Positions 8,368 through 17,625 of a stretch of DNA of 64,000 bases are shown in pieces. The stretch comes from Thermincola ferriacetica (GTDB lineage Bacteria > Bacillota > Thermincolia > Thermincolales > Thermincolaceae). The position numbers and the translations under genes were made by a program. The number at the start of each line of letters is the position of its first letter. Within the stretch, counting starts at the first letter, position 1. The notes below the pieces were generated by a model. It made no database searches. It was not told where the DNA came from and saw only the letters and a program-made list of their open reading frames with translations. Where the stretch lies: positions 62,001 through 126,000 of the forward strand of contig NZ_LGTE01000006.1 of NCBI RefSeq assembly GCF_001263415.1, read 5' to 3'.

Positions 8368-8766
8368 ATGACATGGTTTAGGAAATTTGGGCGAACTGGA
8401 AACGGACAGGCTTTGGTAGAAATGGCCCTGGTTCTGCCCGTTTTGATTTTAATTATTTTTGGTATTGTTGAGTTTGGCCGTATTATGAACACCTATTTGA
8501 TTGTTACCAACGCGGCCAGGGAAGGGGCGCGCCACGGAGTAGTAGGCGGAACCGATGCCGATATCAGAGATGCGGTGATTAACAACGCCTATACTTTAGA
8601 TCCTGCCAAAATAACTGTCACCATCAGTCCTGCCGGAAGCAGAACCAGGGGTACCCCCTTGACGGTACAGGTTTCGTATAGCCTGGACATAATCGCGCCT
8701 CTTATCGGGGTCATCACCGGAAACCCATATATAGTTACCGCCTCAACTACGATGCGGGTAGAATGA
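8368..8766 (+). CDS. tadE: TadE-like pseudopilin
   Basis: The ~132-residue protein starts with a short basic leader, then GNGQALVEMALVLPVLILII, the TadE signature in which the conserved Glu sits in a prepilin-like hydrophobic helix. The rest is a beta-rich extracytoplasmic domain (FGRIMNTYLIVTNAAREGAR is typical). TadE-type proteins are minor subunits of the Tad apparatus. I prefer the ATG at 8368, nine bases after GAGGTGA, to the GTG at 8356, which overlaps the tadV stop. Confidence 0.9.
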   Translation: MTWFRKFGRTGNGQALVEMALVLPVLILIIFGIVEFGRIMNTYLIVTNAAREGARHGVVGGTDADIRDAVINNAYTLDPAKITVTISPAGSRTRGTPLTVQVSYSLDIIAPLIGVITGNPYIVTASTTMRVE

Positions 8767-8808
8767 CGGGGAACGGTATATACCGGTTACCAATCGGAGG
8801 TGGTATTA

Positions 8809-9753
8809 ATGAAACACCTTATTTCCAGGCTTCTAAAAAAGGAAGAGGGTAGCGTTATTGTCATTGTAGCCATAGCCTTTACCGTATTTTTGGGTTTTGT
8901 TGCCATTGTTACTGATATAGGTTTGCTTTACGTTAAGCAAAATAAAGTTGCGCATGCCGTGGATGCGGCGGCGTTGGCCGGAGCCCAGGAGCTGCCTGAT
9001 AATCCGGCCAACGCCGTGGCGATTGCCAAAAGCTATGCTCAGTTAAACGGTCTTGACCCCCTTCAGGTCACAGCCACCGTTGCGCCGGATAACAAGAGTA
9101 TTACAGTTACATCAAATGAAAAGGTTGACCTGGTTTTGGCCAGACTATTTGGCAGAAATTTCAGTACCGTTAGCGCTTCAGCTAAAGCGAGAGTGGCGCC
9201 GGCCAGAACGTTGACCGGAGCAGTACCTTTCAGCGTACTGAAGCAGGAACTTCATTACGGAGAAGAATATGTGCTCAAAGAAGGTTCCGGTGGTGTAAGC
9301 AATGACGGAGGACGTTGGCATGGCTGGTTTGGGGCTCTGGATTACACCGGTGGAGGAGGCGGCGCCAGTGAATACCGGGAGACGATAAAGAACGGTTATG
9401 CCGGATCTGTTTCCATCGGCGATGTGATTGACATCAAAAGTGGCAATATGTCAGGCCCTACATCGGACGGGGTGAATTACCGGATCAATCTGTGCAGGAC
9501 CAGGCACTCCCCCGAATGCACCTGGGACAGTTATCAACCCGATTGCCCCCGGGTTATCTACGTGCCGGTGGTTGAACAAATCGATTCCAGAAGGGTACGG
9601 GTGGTGGGTTTTGCCGCTTTTTTCCTTAAAGGAGTTGAGGGGCAGGGCCATGAAAACAATGTGGTCGGTTATTTTATCAAAGAAGCTATTTCGGCCGACA
9701 GTGACGAATCTGCAACAGATTACGGTCTACATGGCATAAAATTAAGCGAGTAA
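8809..9753 (+). CDS. tadG: TadG-like pilus assembly protein
   Basis: A ~314-residue protein. Residues ~10-40 form the TadE/TadG-type N-terminal helix with EEGSVIVIVAIAFTVFLGF, followed by DIGLLYVKQNKVAHAVDAAALAGAQ, the typical 'putative Flp pilus-assembly TadE/G-like' region. The C-terminal half is extracytoplasmic, rich in Gly, with four Cys near the CRTRHSPEC and DCPRV segments that could form disulfides. No von Willebrand A domain is seen, unlike proteobacterial TadG. ATG 8809 follows GGAGGTGG. It lies between tadE and cpaB in the operon. Confidence 0.85.
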   Translation: MKHLISRLLKKEEGSVIVIVAIAFTVFLGFVAIVTDIGLLYVKQNKVAHAVDAAALAGAQELPDNPANAVAIAKSYAQLNGLDPLQVTATVAPDNKSITVTSNEKVDLVLARLFGRNFSTVSASAKARVAPARTLTGAVPFSVLKQELHYGEEYVLKEGSGGVSNDGGRWHGWFGALDYTGGGGGASEYRETIKNGYAGSVSIGDVIDIKSGNMSGPTSDGVNYRINLCRTRHSPECTWDSYQPDCPRVIYVPVVEQIDSRRVRVVGFAAFFLKGVEGQGHENNVVGYFIKEAISADSDESATDYGLHGIKLSE

Positions 9754-9769
9754 AAGCGGGGGCGAGAAA

Positions 9770-10543
9770 ATGTCCAATAAAAAGATTCTGTTTGTGGCGG
9801 TTTTCTTGGCTCTACTTACGACTCTGGCGATGAATTACTACCTGGAGCAGGTAAAGAAAGCTGCTACTAACGTAACGACCAAAAAAGTCGTAGTGGCCAA
9901 TGTCAATATTCCGGCCAGGACCGTTATTACCGGCGATATGGTCTCTGTCAAAGATGTGCCTGAAGAATTTGTCCATCCCAATGCAGTTTTGGATGAGGAG
10001 CAGGTCATCGGGTTTGTTTCAGGCAGTGACATTTCGGCCGGCGAACAGGTATTAAGGGAAAAAATCTTACGGAAAGAAGGCAACCCGGTAAGTTTGTCCT
10101 ATCAAGTTCCCCTCGGATCCAGAGCTATGTCTGTACCGATTAACGAAGTCACGGGCGTGGGAGGTTTGGTAAGACCGGGTGACCGGGTAGACGTGATAGG
10201 GACCATTGAGCTGGAAACCAGTAACCCTGCTTCCAATCAACAAACGGGTCCGACACAGACAACTGTGGCGCACGTTTTACTGCAAAACGTGGAAGTCCTG
10301 GCCGTTGGCGGTAATTTTACGCCTGCTACAAATAGGGCAGTAAACCAGGGTAAAGAGGATGCAAAAAATAACCAATCTGATACCGGAGCGAAAAATGTTA
10401 CGCTGGCCATACCGGCGGATAAAATGCAGGCCCTGACCCTGATGCTGGATCATGGCAAGGTTACCCTGGCTCTGAGGTCGCCACTGGACCAGAGTAGATA
10501 TGACCGACCGCCTTTTGATGATACACAGTTTTTGAAAAAATAG
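9770..10543 (+). CDS. cpaB: Flp pilus assembly protein CpaB/RcpC
   Basis: The 257-residue protein has an N-terminal membrane anchor (residues ~5-22), then an SAF-type domain (VVVANVNIPARTVITGDMV, later ISAGEQVLREKI) and an RcpC/CpaB domain with LVRPGDRVDVIGT. CpaB/RcpC proteins support Tad pilus assembly at the cell surface. A Gln/Asn/Thr-rich stretch interrupts the C-terminal domain at about residues 145-205. The gene follows tadG by 16 bases with GGGGGCGAG before its ATG. Confidence 0.92.
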   Translation: MSNKKILFVAVFLALLTTLAMNYYLEQVKKAATNVTTKKVVVANVNIPARTVITGDMVSVKDVPEEFVHPNAVLDEEQVIGFVSGSDISAGEQVLREKILRKEGNPVSLSYQVPLGSRAMSVPINEVTGVGGLVRPGDRVDVIGTIELETSNPASNQQTGPTQTTVAHVLLQNVEVLAVGGNFTPATNRAVNQGKEDAKNNQSDTGAKNVTLAIPADKMQALTLMLDHGKVTLALRSPLDQSRYDRPPFDDTQFLKK

Positions 10544-10583
10544 AGCCGGTAGCGTGTTTGGCAAAATTCCGGAGGTGGGCCCG

Positions 10584-11792
10584 ATGCCAATTAAAGTACT
10601 AATAGCTGACGATGTGGCAGAAACCAGGGAAAATATAAAGCGGCTCCTGCAATTTGAAAAAGAGATAACGGTCGTTGGCGAGGCTGTCGACGGTGAGGAT
10701 GTCATCAGGCAGACAGGCAAGCTTAATCCCGATATTATTTTGATGGACATTAACATGCCCGGACTTGATGGAATCAAGGCTACGGAGGCAATCTCCCTGA
10801 AGTACCCCAAAACAAGTATTATCATTATTTCCGTACAGGGGGAGGTTGAATATGTCAGGCGAGCCATGGCGGCAGGGGCCAGGGAATATATGGTCAAGCC
10901 TTTTACCAGCGACGAACTGGCCGGTACTATTAAAAATGTTTATGATTTTGAAATGAAAAGAAAAATCCAGGCCGCTGATCCCTTAAAGCCGATGGATAAC
11001 AAAGACCCGCAGATTATTACGGTTTTTAGCACCAAAGGCGGCGTGGGTAAAACAACCATTGTTACCAACCTGGCAGTAAGTTTATTTCACGAGACCAGGA
11101 AAAAGGTGGTCATCGTTGATTTGGACCTGCAGTTTGGTGACGTGGCGGTAATGATGAATGTAATACCGAAAAGAACGATTACCGAACTTATTCAGGATAT
11201 CGGGTCTCTGGATGCGGAAACACTGGAAAGTTACCTGGTTCCGCATTCGTCCGGCGTCAGGGTACTGCCGGCGCCCACCCGTCCCGAATATGCCGAGTTG
11301 ATTACGGCTGCCCATGTGGAAAAAATACTTAACACGTTAAAACAAAAATACGATTATATCATAGTGGATACGCCGCCTTTTTTTCACGAGACGACTTTAA
11401 CAGCCCTGGATATATGCCAGCAAATACTTCTGATCGTTTCCCTGGATTTGCCGACCATTAAAAATGTCAAGCTGGGTTTGGAAGTTTTAGAATCTCTGCA
11501 CCACAAAGGCAAAGTAAAGCTCATCTTAAACAGGTCTTCCAACGAGATCGGCATCAAATGCAGTGATATGGAAAGAAGTCTGGGCATGAAGGTTGCTGCC
11601 CATATCCCCAGTGATGGAAGAGTTGTAGTAGGGGCAGTGAATAAGGGGGTCCCTTTTGTTATTTCCCAGCCCGGGGCCAAAATCAGCCAAAGTGTAAAAG
11701 AACTGGCCCAGATGATTATAAAAAGGTCGGACACCGGGCTGGAAACAAGCGACGAGAGCAAAAAAGGCCTGCTTAGCAGATTATTTGGATAA
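10584..11792 (+). CDS. tadZ: TadZ/CpaE-type ATPase with N-terminal receiver domain
   Basis: A fusion of ~402 residues. Residues 1-~120 are an apparently intact response-regulator receiver (VLIADDVAETREN, Asp55 in LMDINMP, Lys in VKPF). Residues ~145-380 are a MinD/ParA-like ATPase with the deviant Walker A KGGVGKTT and VDLDLQFGDVAVMMN. TadZ/CpaE proteins position the Tad machine at the pole; many have a receiver-like domain that has lost its acidic residues, but here they are retained, so phospho-control is possible. ATG 10584 follows GGAGGTGG; the upstream start at 10554 lacks one. Confidence 0.92.
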   Translation: MPIKVLIADDVAETRENIKRLLQFEKEITVVGEAVDGEDVIRQTGKLNPDIILMDINMPGLDGIKATEAISLKYPKTSIIIISVQGEVEYVRRAMAAGAREYMVKPFTSDELAGTIKNVYDFEMKRKIQAADPLKPMDNKDPQIITVFSTKGGVGKTTIVTNLAVSLFHETRKKVVIVDLDLQFGDVAVMMNVIPKRTITELIQDIGSLDAETLESYLVPHSSGVRVLPAPTRPEYAELITAAHVEKILNTLKQKYDYIIVDTPPFFHETTLTALDICQQILLIVSLDLPTIKNVKLGLEVLESLHHKGKVKLILNRSSNEIGIKCSDMERSLGMKVAAHIPSDGRVVVGAVNKGVPFVISQPGAKISQSVKELAQMIIKRSDTGLETSDESKKGLLSRLFG

Positions 11793-11849
11793 ATGAGAAA
11801 AAGATAGTATTTTGGTGGAACAGCGGTGAAAAGATGAGGGGGATTATGC

Positions 11850-13226
11850 ATGTCTTTGCTGAAAAGGCTTGAACAGGAAAAGCAGAACCTGAATGAGGGT
11901 CCGGATACTCAGGAACGGGTGTTCAGCCAGCCTGTTGTCAAGGACCCTTATCAGGAGCTGAAGCTGAAGATTCATAAACAGGTTATAGAAGAGCTGGATG
12001 ATGAGATACTAAAAGGAGACAAGACGGATGTGGAGATTTCCCCGGAGAAACTGAAGAATCAGATTGAAGACCTGGTTAATCCCATTATTGACCGGGAGGC
12101 CGGTTTTATTCCCAGGGCAGACAGAGCAAAGATTGTTTCGGAGATAATTGATGAAGTAATCGGATTGGGGCCTATTACGCCGCTGATAAATGACCCCACC
12201 GTTTCGGAAATTATGGTGAACGGCCCTCATCAGGTATATGTGGAGAGAAGCGGTAAGCTGCAATTAACGGATATTTCCTTTCGGGATAATGAGCACGTCA
12301 TGCATATTATAGAAAAAATTGTGGCGCCTCTGGGCCGGCGCATAGATGAAAGTTCGCCAATGGTTGACGCGCGGTTGCCCGATGGGTCACGGGTAAACGC
12401 CATAATTCCTCCCCTGGCCTTGAAAGGGCCGACTATTACTATCAGGAAATTTTCCAAAGACCCACTGCAAATCGACGACCTGATCAGGTTCGGCACCCTG
12501 ACGCCGCAGATGGCTAAATTTTTGGAAGCCTGTGTCAAAGGAAGACTGAATATAGTCGTGTCAGGGGGAACCGGTTCCGGTAAAACCACCACTTTAAATG
12601 TTCTTTCGTCGTTTATACCAAATGATGAACGCATTATTACCTGTGAGGATGCTGCGGAACTGCAATTGCGCCAAGAACACGTGGTGACTCTGGAAAGCAG
12701 GCCGGCCAATATCGAGGGCAAGGGCGCCGTGACAATCAGGGATTTGGTCAAAAATTGCCTGCGGATGAGGCCGGACCGAATAGTAGTCGGCGAAGTCCGG
12801 AGCGGTGAAGCGCTGGATATGCTGCAGGCTATGAATACGGGCCATGACGGGTCTCTGACGACGGGTCATGCCAACTCGCCGCGGGATATGTTGTCCCGGT
12901 TGGAAACCATGGTTTTAATGGCCGGTATGGAATTACCGGTGCGTGCCATCAGGGAACAGATTGCTTCGGCCGTGGACATGATTGTTCAGCAAAACCGGTT
13001 GAAAGACGGGTCGAGGAAAATTACCCATATCACTGAAGTGCTCGGTTTAGAAGGGGATACGATAGTTTTGCAGGATATTTTTGTCTTTGAGCAAAAAGGC
13101 GTTGATGACAGAGGAAGGATTATCGGTCAGTTCAGGCCGACGGGCATAAGGCCAAAATTCCTGAGTAAATTGGAGGCGGCAGGAATAATACTGCCCGAAG
13201 ATACTTTTGCGGTGCCCATAAGCTAA
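11850..13226 (+). CDS. tadA: Tad secretion ATPase TadA/CpaF
   Basis: A 458-residue hexameric secretion ATPase of the GspE/VirB11 superfamily, CpaF branch. The N-terminal ~120 residues are charged; the core has SEIMVNGPHQVYVERSGKL, the Walker A SGGTGSGKTT (residues ~238-247), an Asp box with EDAAELQL, the Walker B-like RPDRIVVGEVR and the His box TGHDGSLTTGHANSP. It powers pilus assembly at the inner face of the membrane together with TadB and TadC, which follow directly. Confidence 0.97.
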   Translation: MSLLKRLEQEKQNLNEGPDTQERVFSQPVVKDPYQELKLKIHKQVIEELDDEILKGDKTDVEISPEKLKNQIEDLVNPIIDREAGFIPRADRAKIVSEIIDEVIGLGPITPLINDPTVSEIMVNGPHQVYVERSGKLQLTDISFRDNEHVMHIIEKIVAPLGRRIDESSPMVDARLPDGSRVNAIIPPLALKGPTITIRKFSKDPLQIDDLIRFGTLTPQMAKFLEACVKGRLNIVVSGGTGSGKTTTLNVLSSFIPNDERIITCEDAAELQLRQEHVVTLESRPANIEGKGAVTIRDLVKNCLRMRPDRIVVGEVRSGEALDMLQAMNTGHDGSLTTGHANSPRDMLSRLETMVLMAGMELPVRAIREQIASAVDMIVQQNRLKDGSRKITHITEVLGLEGDTIVLQDIFVFEQKGVDDRGRIIGQFRPTGIRPKFLSKLEAAGIILPEDTFAVPIS

Positions 13227-13239
13227 GCGGGGTGATGAA

Positions 13240-14202
13240 ATGCAATCCCTGGTTTTGCTCCTTATTTTCGGGACTGTTTTTGTCTTCAGTTATTTTGTGC
13301 TGATGGCTGTAACGGCCCGGCGCAGAATGCTGATTGCCCGTATGGAACAGTACACCAAACGCATCTATGAAGCGGATAACAGGGCCAGGAAACCAAAAGA
13401 GAGCATTAATTTGAAAAAGTTGTTTCAAAAGTCCAGTAAAATCTTCGCTGCCAGGAGTTTTGCCAAAACCATGGAAGCGGAACTGATTAAGGCGGATATT
13501 CCCCTGCGGGGTGAGGAATTTGTTCTGATAAACGTGCTTTGTGTGCTGGGGATGGGGATCCTGGCCTTTATATTTACGGGCAACTTTGTTTTGGGCTGGG
13601 TTGGGGCAAGTGCCGGATTTATAGTGCCCAAATATGTTGTGAAGGCAGCCAAACAAAAAAGAGTGGCCCGGTTCAATGCCCAGATCGGCGATGCGCTGAT
13701 AATTATGGCTAATTCATTGCGAGCCGGTTTCAGTTTTTTGCAGGCCATGGAACTGGTGAGCAAGGAAATGCCCGCCCCGATTTCCGTTGAATTTGCCCGG
13801 GCTTTACGGGAAATGAATTTGGGTACCGCAACGGAAGAGGCCCTGCAAAACCTCTGTAACCGTGTAGAAAGCGAGGACCTGGACCTGGTTATCACGGCAG
13901 TATTGATTCAGCGCCAGGTGGGCGGCAACCTGTCCCAGATATTGGAGGGCATATCCCATACCATCAGAGAGCGGGTGCGTATCAAAGGGGAAATAAAAAC
14001 CCTGACAGCCCAGGGCCGCATATCGGGCATGATAGTTGGGGCCTTACCTGTTGGGATGGGGTTGATTCTTGCCGCCATAAATCCCGGATACATAGGTATC
14101 CTGTTCAGTGATTCGCTGGGTCTTGTCCTGATTGTCGCCGGTGTTATATTGCAACTTATTGGGGTAGCTCTGATCAAGAAAATTGTCGATATTAAAGTTT
14201 GA
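13240..14202 (+). CDS. tadB: Tad pilus platform protein TadB
   Basis: A 320-residue integral membrane protein with a type II secretion F domain (residues ~155-280: IGDALIIMANSLRAGFSFLQ, and later VITAVLIQRQVGGNLSQIL). Two membrane segments lie near residues 90-130 and two at the C-terminus, the usual TadB layout. It forms the inner membrane platform with TadC and works with the TadA ATPase upstream. Its stop overlaps the longest tadC frame. Confidence 0.95.
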   Translation: MQSLVLLLIFGTVFVFSYFVLMAVTARRRMLIARMEQYTKRIYEADNRARKPKESINLKKLFQKSSKIFAARSFAKTMEAELIKADIPLRGEEFVLINVLCVLGMGILAFIFTGNFVLGWVGASAGFIVPKYVVKAAKQKRVARFNAQIGDALIIMANSLRAGFSFLQAMELVSKEMPAPISVEFARALREMNLGTATEEALQNLCNRVESEDLDLVITAVLIQRQVGGNLSQILEGISHTIRERVRIKGEIKTLTAQGRISGMIVGALPVGMGLILAAINPGYIGILFSDSLGLVLIVAGVILQLIGVALIKKIVDIKV

Positions 14203-14216
14203 CTGGAGTGGTAACG

Positions 14217-15131
14217 GTGTTGTACCTTGTTTTGGGGCTTACTTTTGTAACGGTGCTCTTTTTGGTCCAGGGCATTTATTATACTGTGTACCGCGATAAA
14301 ATCATTGTCGCCCAACGCATAGAAGAAATCATTTCCATGAATGAGAAGCAGCAGATAGAGGATGAACTGGACAGACCCTTTTTTGAGCGGGTAGTCAGGC
14401 CTGTGCTGGAGAGAATTGCTTTGTCCTTGGGCAAAGCCATACCGGCCAAGAAACGAATTTCCCTGCAGCGAAAATTACTGGCTGCCGGCAATCCCTTGGA
14501 TCTTTCACCCAATGAATTTATGGTCATTCAATATGCGCTGACCCTTTTTCTCCCGGTTATCGGTATAGTTGTTGTCCTGCCGTTGGGCTGGAGCCCGGCC
14601 GGTATGGTAGCAGTAGTGGCATTAGGTGGAACCATCGGTTTTTTGCTGCCCGAGTACTATTTAAAAGCAAAGTCGGCGGCCAGACAGGAGGAAATTCAGG
14701 ATACGCTCCCGGATGTGCTCGATTTGTTGACGGTTAGCGTGGAAGCCGGTCTGGGCTTTGATGCGGCAATGGTAAAGGTGGTGGAAAAAATAAAAGGGGT
14801 TTTATCCCAGGAATGCGCCAGGATGCTGCAGGAAGTTAAAATGGGTAAGCCGAGGAGAGATGCGCTGAAGGATTTGGGTGTCAGAACGGGTGTGGAAGAT
14901 GTCCAGTCTTTTGTCGGAGCTGTTATTCAGGCAGACCAGTTAGGGGTGAGCATAGGCAATGTTTTGCGGGTGCAATCGGAGCAAATGCGCCAGAAAAGAC
15001 GCCAGAGGGCAGAGCAAAAGGCGATGAAAGCCCCTGTTAAAATGCTTATTCCCCTGATAATCTTTATTTTTCCCACGATTTTTATTGTCGTTCTTGGTCC
15101 GGCGGCAATCCAGGTTTTGAAAACATTCTGA
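14217..15131 (+). CDS. tadC: Tad pilus platform protein TadC
   Basis: A ~304-residue T2SF-domain membrane protein, the partner of TadB. The domain runs from QEEIQDTLPDVLDLLTVSVE to VQSEQMRQKRRQRAEQ (residues ~155-270), followed by a C-terminal membrane helix. I chose GTG 14217 because GGAG lies eight bases upstream; earlier TTG/GTG codons at 14199 and 14208 overlap the tadB stop or the ribosome site itself. It is the last core Tad gene here; no TadD-like lipoprotein or secretin is present, as expected for a Gram-positive envelope. Confidence 0.93.
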   Translation: MLYLVLGLTFVTVLFLVQGIYYTVYRDKIIVAQRIEEIISMNEKQQIEDELDRPFFERVVRPVLERIALSLGKAIPAKKRISLQRKLLAAGNPLDLSPNEFMVIQYALTLFLPVIGIVVVLPLGWSPAGMVAVVALGGTIGFLLPEYYLKAKSAARQEEIQDTLPDVLDLLTVSVEAGLGFDAAMVKVVEKIKGVLSQECARMLQEVKMGKPRRDALKDLGVRTGVEDVQSFVGAVIQADQLGVSIGNVLRVQSEQMRQKRRQRAEQKAMKAPVKMLIPLIIFIFPTIFIVVLGPAAIQVLKTF

Positions 15132-15165
15132 TATCCGACAGCCAGGCGCAGTGGAGGGGTGGCCT

Positions 15166-15513
15166 TTGTATATAGTAAATACCAGCGCAGGCATGGTTTT
15201 AGCCAATAAGGTGAAAGTGGCTGACAAATGGCTTACAAGGCTTATAGGCCTCTTAAACAGAAAAAACTTTTTTGCAGGAGAAGCTTTGTTAATCAAGCCC
15301 TGCAAAGGCGTACATACTTGTTTTATGAGATTTTCCATTGATGTGCTGTTTCTGGATATGAACAACGCCATTATAGGCATATACAAAAATTTGCCCCCTT
15401 TCCGGTGTACTAAAGTTTTTTCCCGGGCGTTCCAGGTCATTGAACTGCCGGCGGGAACAGTGGAGAAAACAGGAACCAAACTGGGAGATAACATAACCAT
15501 AGAATCACATTAG
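15166..15513 (+). CDS. DUF192 family protein
   Basis: A small protein of ~115 residues matching the DUF192 fold: KWLTRLIGLLNRKNF, then LIKPCKGVHTCFMRFSIDV and a C-terminal VIELPAGTVEKTGTKLGD. DUF192 proteins are found across bacteria and archaea with no established enzymatic role; genes of this family often end Tad operons. TTG 15166 is preferred because GGAGGGG lies seven bases before it. Cotranscription with tadC (34-base gap) is likely. Confidence 0.8.
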   Translation: MYIVNTSAGMVLANKVKVADKWLTRLIGLLNRKNFFAGEALLIKPCKGVHTCFMRFSIDVLFLDMNNAIIGIYKNLPPFRCTKVFSRAFQVIELPAGTVEKTGTKLGDNITIESH

Positions 15514-15571
15514 GGACAGCAAAAAGTTCATCGATGTTTTATTCCTAAATTATAACCGTATTTGGGCTAAC

Positions 15572-15596
15572 AACCTTTGCGGTTTATTTTTTTTAT
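15572..15596 (+). terminator. Weak terminator after the tad operon
   Basis: AACC-TTTGC-GGTT is a short stem followed by TATTTTTTTT. It is the only terminator-like element in the 245-base gap after the DUF192 gene. The rest of the gap, AT-rich, shows no gene. Confidence 0.45.
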
Positions 15597-15733
15597 CTCA
15601 ATACACTCTGTGGTAATTTTTGCTTCACCATACAGTGGCACTTACAACTATGGAGCAATGTTTGTTTCACCGTTACTTTCTTTGATATCATTTTGTCTTT
15701 TTGTGGAATTTGTGAAGGGAATACCTTGCTAAT

Positions 15734-15759
15734 TGTCGAATAATGCCTTGGGGGGGGGG
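15734..15759 (+). promoter_or_regulatory. Spo0A-box candidate and ten-G tract at the start of a GGDEF gene
   Basis: TTGTCGAATA (core TGTCGAA at 15734-15740) resembles a Spo0A box. Ten Gs in a row (15750-15759) form the ribosome site and touch the GTG start of the following diguanylate cyclase, so slippage here would change spacing and translation. Confidence 0.35.
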
Positions 15760-17492
15760 TGAAGAGCTTGGCCAGAGCCAGAACCGGTTTCATGCATAGT
15801 TTATATGTCTGGCTGGTAATATTTCTGGGCTGCGGACTGCTTGTTTCCATGTTGCGGCTACAGCCCGTTGATATTGATTTTTTGCGTGAATACCTTGTGT
15901 TTCTGGTTTTGGGTGTATTGGCCGAATGGTTTGTGGTAGCGCTGCCCCAGGGCAGTCTTTCAGTGGGGTTTGCAGTAGTATTAACCTCCTTTTTGCTTTT
16001 TGATACGAGCGCAACGGTATTGATCAGTGTTTTAAGCGCTCTGCTGGGTAATTTGGTAATTTCCAAAGACGGTTCGTTCCGTACAACTTTATTTAACGGT
16101 GCTCAATATACCATTTCTGCTGTCGGCGCCGCTTATGCATATTATTACGTTGGAGGCCTGACTTCGGATAAGATTTCGCTTCCCAATATCCTGCCTTTAT
16201 TGGTATTTGTTTTAAGCTATTTTGTGATAAATCACCTGTTGGTGAACATATTTCTTTGGCCTTCCTGCCGCCATTATACCTGGTCGATGTGGGGGGCTGC
16301 TCTTAAGTGGGATATATATACTTATTTATTTTCCACACCGGTGGGTATCTTAATGTTTCTCATCTATAACAAAACCGGCCTGCTCGGAGCGGCTTTGCTG
16401 TTTATACCTGTCCTGACCTTGAAGTACCTGTTGAGGTTGTATATAAACCTGGAAATGGCCAATCGGGAGCTGTCGGTGCTTTACGGGGTAGCCCAAAGTT
16501 TAGGCGCCAGCCTCGATATGGCCGAGACGTTGGGGTTAATTTTGACGGAAAGCCGGAAAGTTATATCCTACCATACAGGGATCATTTATTTGTGGCATGA
16601 GGAGGAACAACTCCTGATTCCTTCAGCCATAAGAAGTCCCTATGCAGATAAACTTAAGAAAATATCCTTCTCTTTGGATGAAGGGATTGTTGGTATGGTA
16701 GCTAAAACAGGGCAGCCGGAAATAGTATACGATACCAAGAAAGACCGGCGCCTCAGGTCTATGCCCGGTATTACCCAGTTTCTCAGGTCATTACTGGTCG
16801 TTCCCCTCATGGTTGAAAAAAAGATTATCGGGGTTGTAACCATTGGCAAGAAAGAACCCTATGCGTACGGGCCCAAGCATATGCAGATTCTTACCATACT
16901 AGGCGGCCAGGCAGCGGTAGCCATGGCTAACGCTCTGCTTTATAAAAAGATTGAGAAATTGGCTATTACCGATGGCTTGACCAAGGTTTACAATCACCGC
17001 TATTTTTATAAAAAATTCGAGGAAGAGTATCAGCGGTCTCAAAGGTATGGCTGTAAATTTTCCGTCATTATGATTGATATAGATTACTTTAAACGGTTTA
17101 ATGACGAATTTGGCCACAAGGCGGGAGATACGGCTTTGTTTACCGTGGCCAAGATTATAAAGAAAAATACGCGGAACATTGACACAGTAGCCAGATACGG
17201 GGGTGAAGAGTTTGCCATACTTCTTCCCGAGACTGATTCGGGCGATGCAAAAACAGTAGCGGAGCGAATAAGAAAGGCTATCAGCGAGACTGTTTTCAGG
17301 ATTGCAGATGATAAACCTCCGGTGGGTGTAACAGTGAGTATAGGGGTTTCCTCCTATCCTGCGGATACAAAAGACCCGCAACAGGTAGTCGAATTAGCTG
17401 ACCAGGCCCTCTATTATTCCAAGGAACATGGGAAGAACCGGGTTACTGTTTGGTCCCAAATGAACCTTACGCCAGTCGAGAAGGAAACTTGA
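15759..17492 (+). CDS. Membrane diguanylate cyclase: TM sensor - GAF - GGDEF
   Basis: A 577-residue protein. Residues ~8-225 hold about seven membrane helices with LPQGSLSVGFAVVL and LFNGAQYTISAVGA, a sensor module shared with the two HD-GYP proteins at 44-47 kb. A GAF domain follows (~245-385), then a GGDEF domain (~405-565) with DIDYFKRFNDEFGHKAGD, an intact GGEEF active site (~481-485) and an RxxD inhibitory site (RNID) before it. It should make c-di-GMP from two GTP. The start is uncertain: GTG 15759 lies in a G-tract, and TTG 15768 is equally plausible. Confidence 0.93.
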   Translation: MKSLARARTGFMHSLYVWLVIFLGCGLLVSMLRLQPVDIDFLREYLVFLVLGVLAEWFVVALPQGSLSVGFAVVLTSFLLFDTSATVLISVLSALLGNLVISKDGSFRTTLFNGAQYTISAVGAAYAYYYVGGLTSDKISLPNILPLLVFVLSYFVINHLLVNIFLWPSCRHYTWSMWGAALKWDIYTYLFSTPVGILMFLIYNKTGLLGAALLFIPVLTLKYLLRLYINLEMANRELSVLYGVAQSLGASLDMAETLGLILTESRKVISYHTGIIYLWHEEEQLLIPSAIRSPYADKLKKISFSLDEGIVGMVAKTGQPEIVYDTKKDRRLRSMPGITQFLRSLLVVPLMVEKKIIGVVTIGKKEPYAYGPKHMQILTILGGQAAVAMANALLYKKIEKLAITDGLTKVYNHRYFYKKFEEEYQRSQRYGCKFSVIMIDIDYFKRFNDEFGHKAGDTALFTVAKIIKKNTRNIDTVARYGGEEFAILLPETDSGDAKTVAERIRKAISETVFRIADDKPPVGVTVSIGVSSYPADTKDPQQVVELADQALYYSKEHGKNRVTVWSQMNLTPVEKET

Positions 17493-17625
17493 CGCTCTAA
17501 TGGGTGAATATGACAAAGTAACCATTTTTCTTGCAGGAGAATTTTGCTGCGCATAGAATATCTAAATATAATTTCCAAAAATTATACCTAAATTTTAAAC
17601 CCGTATACCTGAAAGAGGTAATAAT

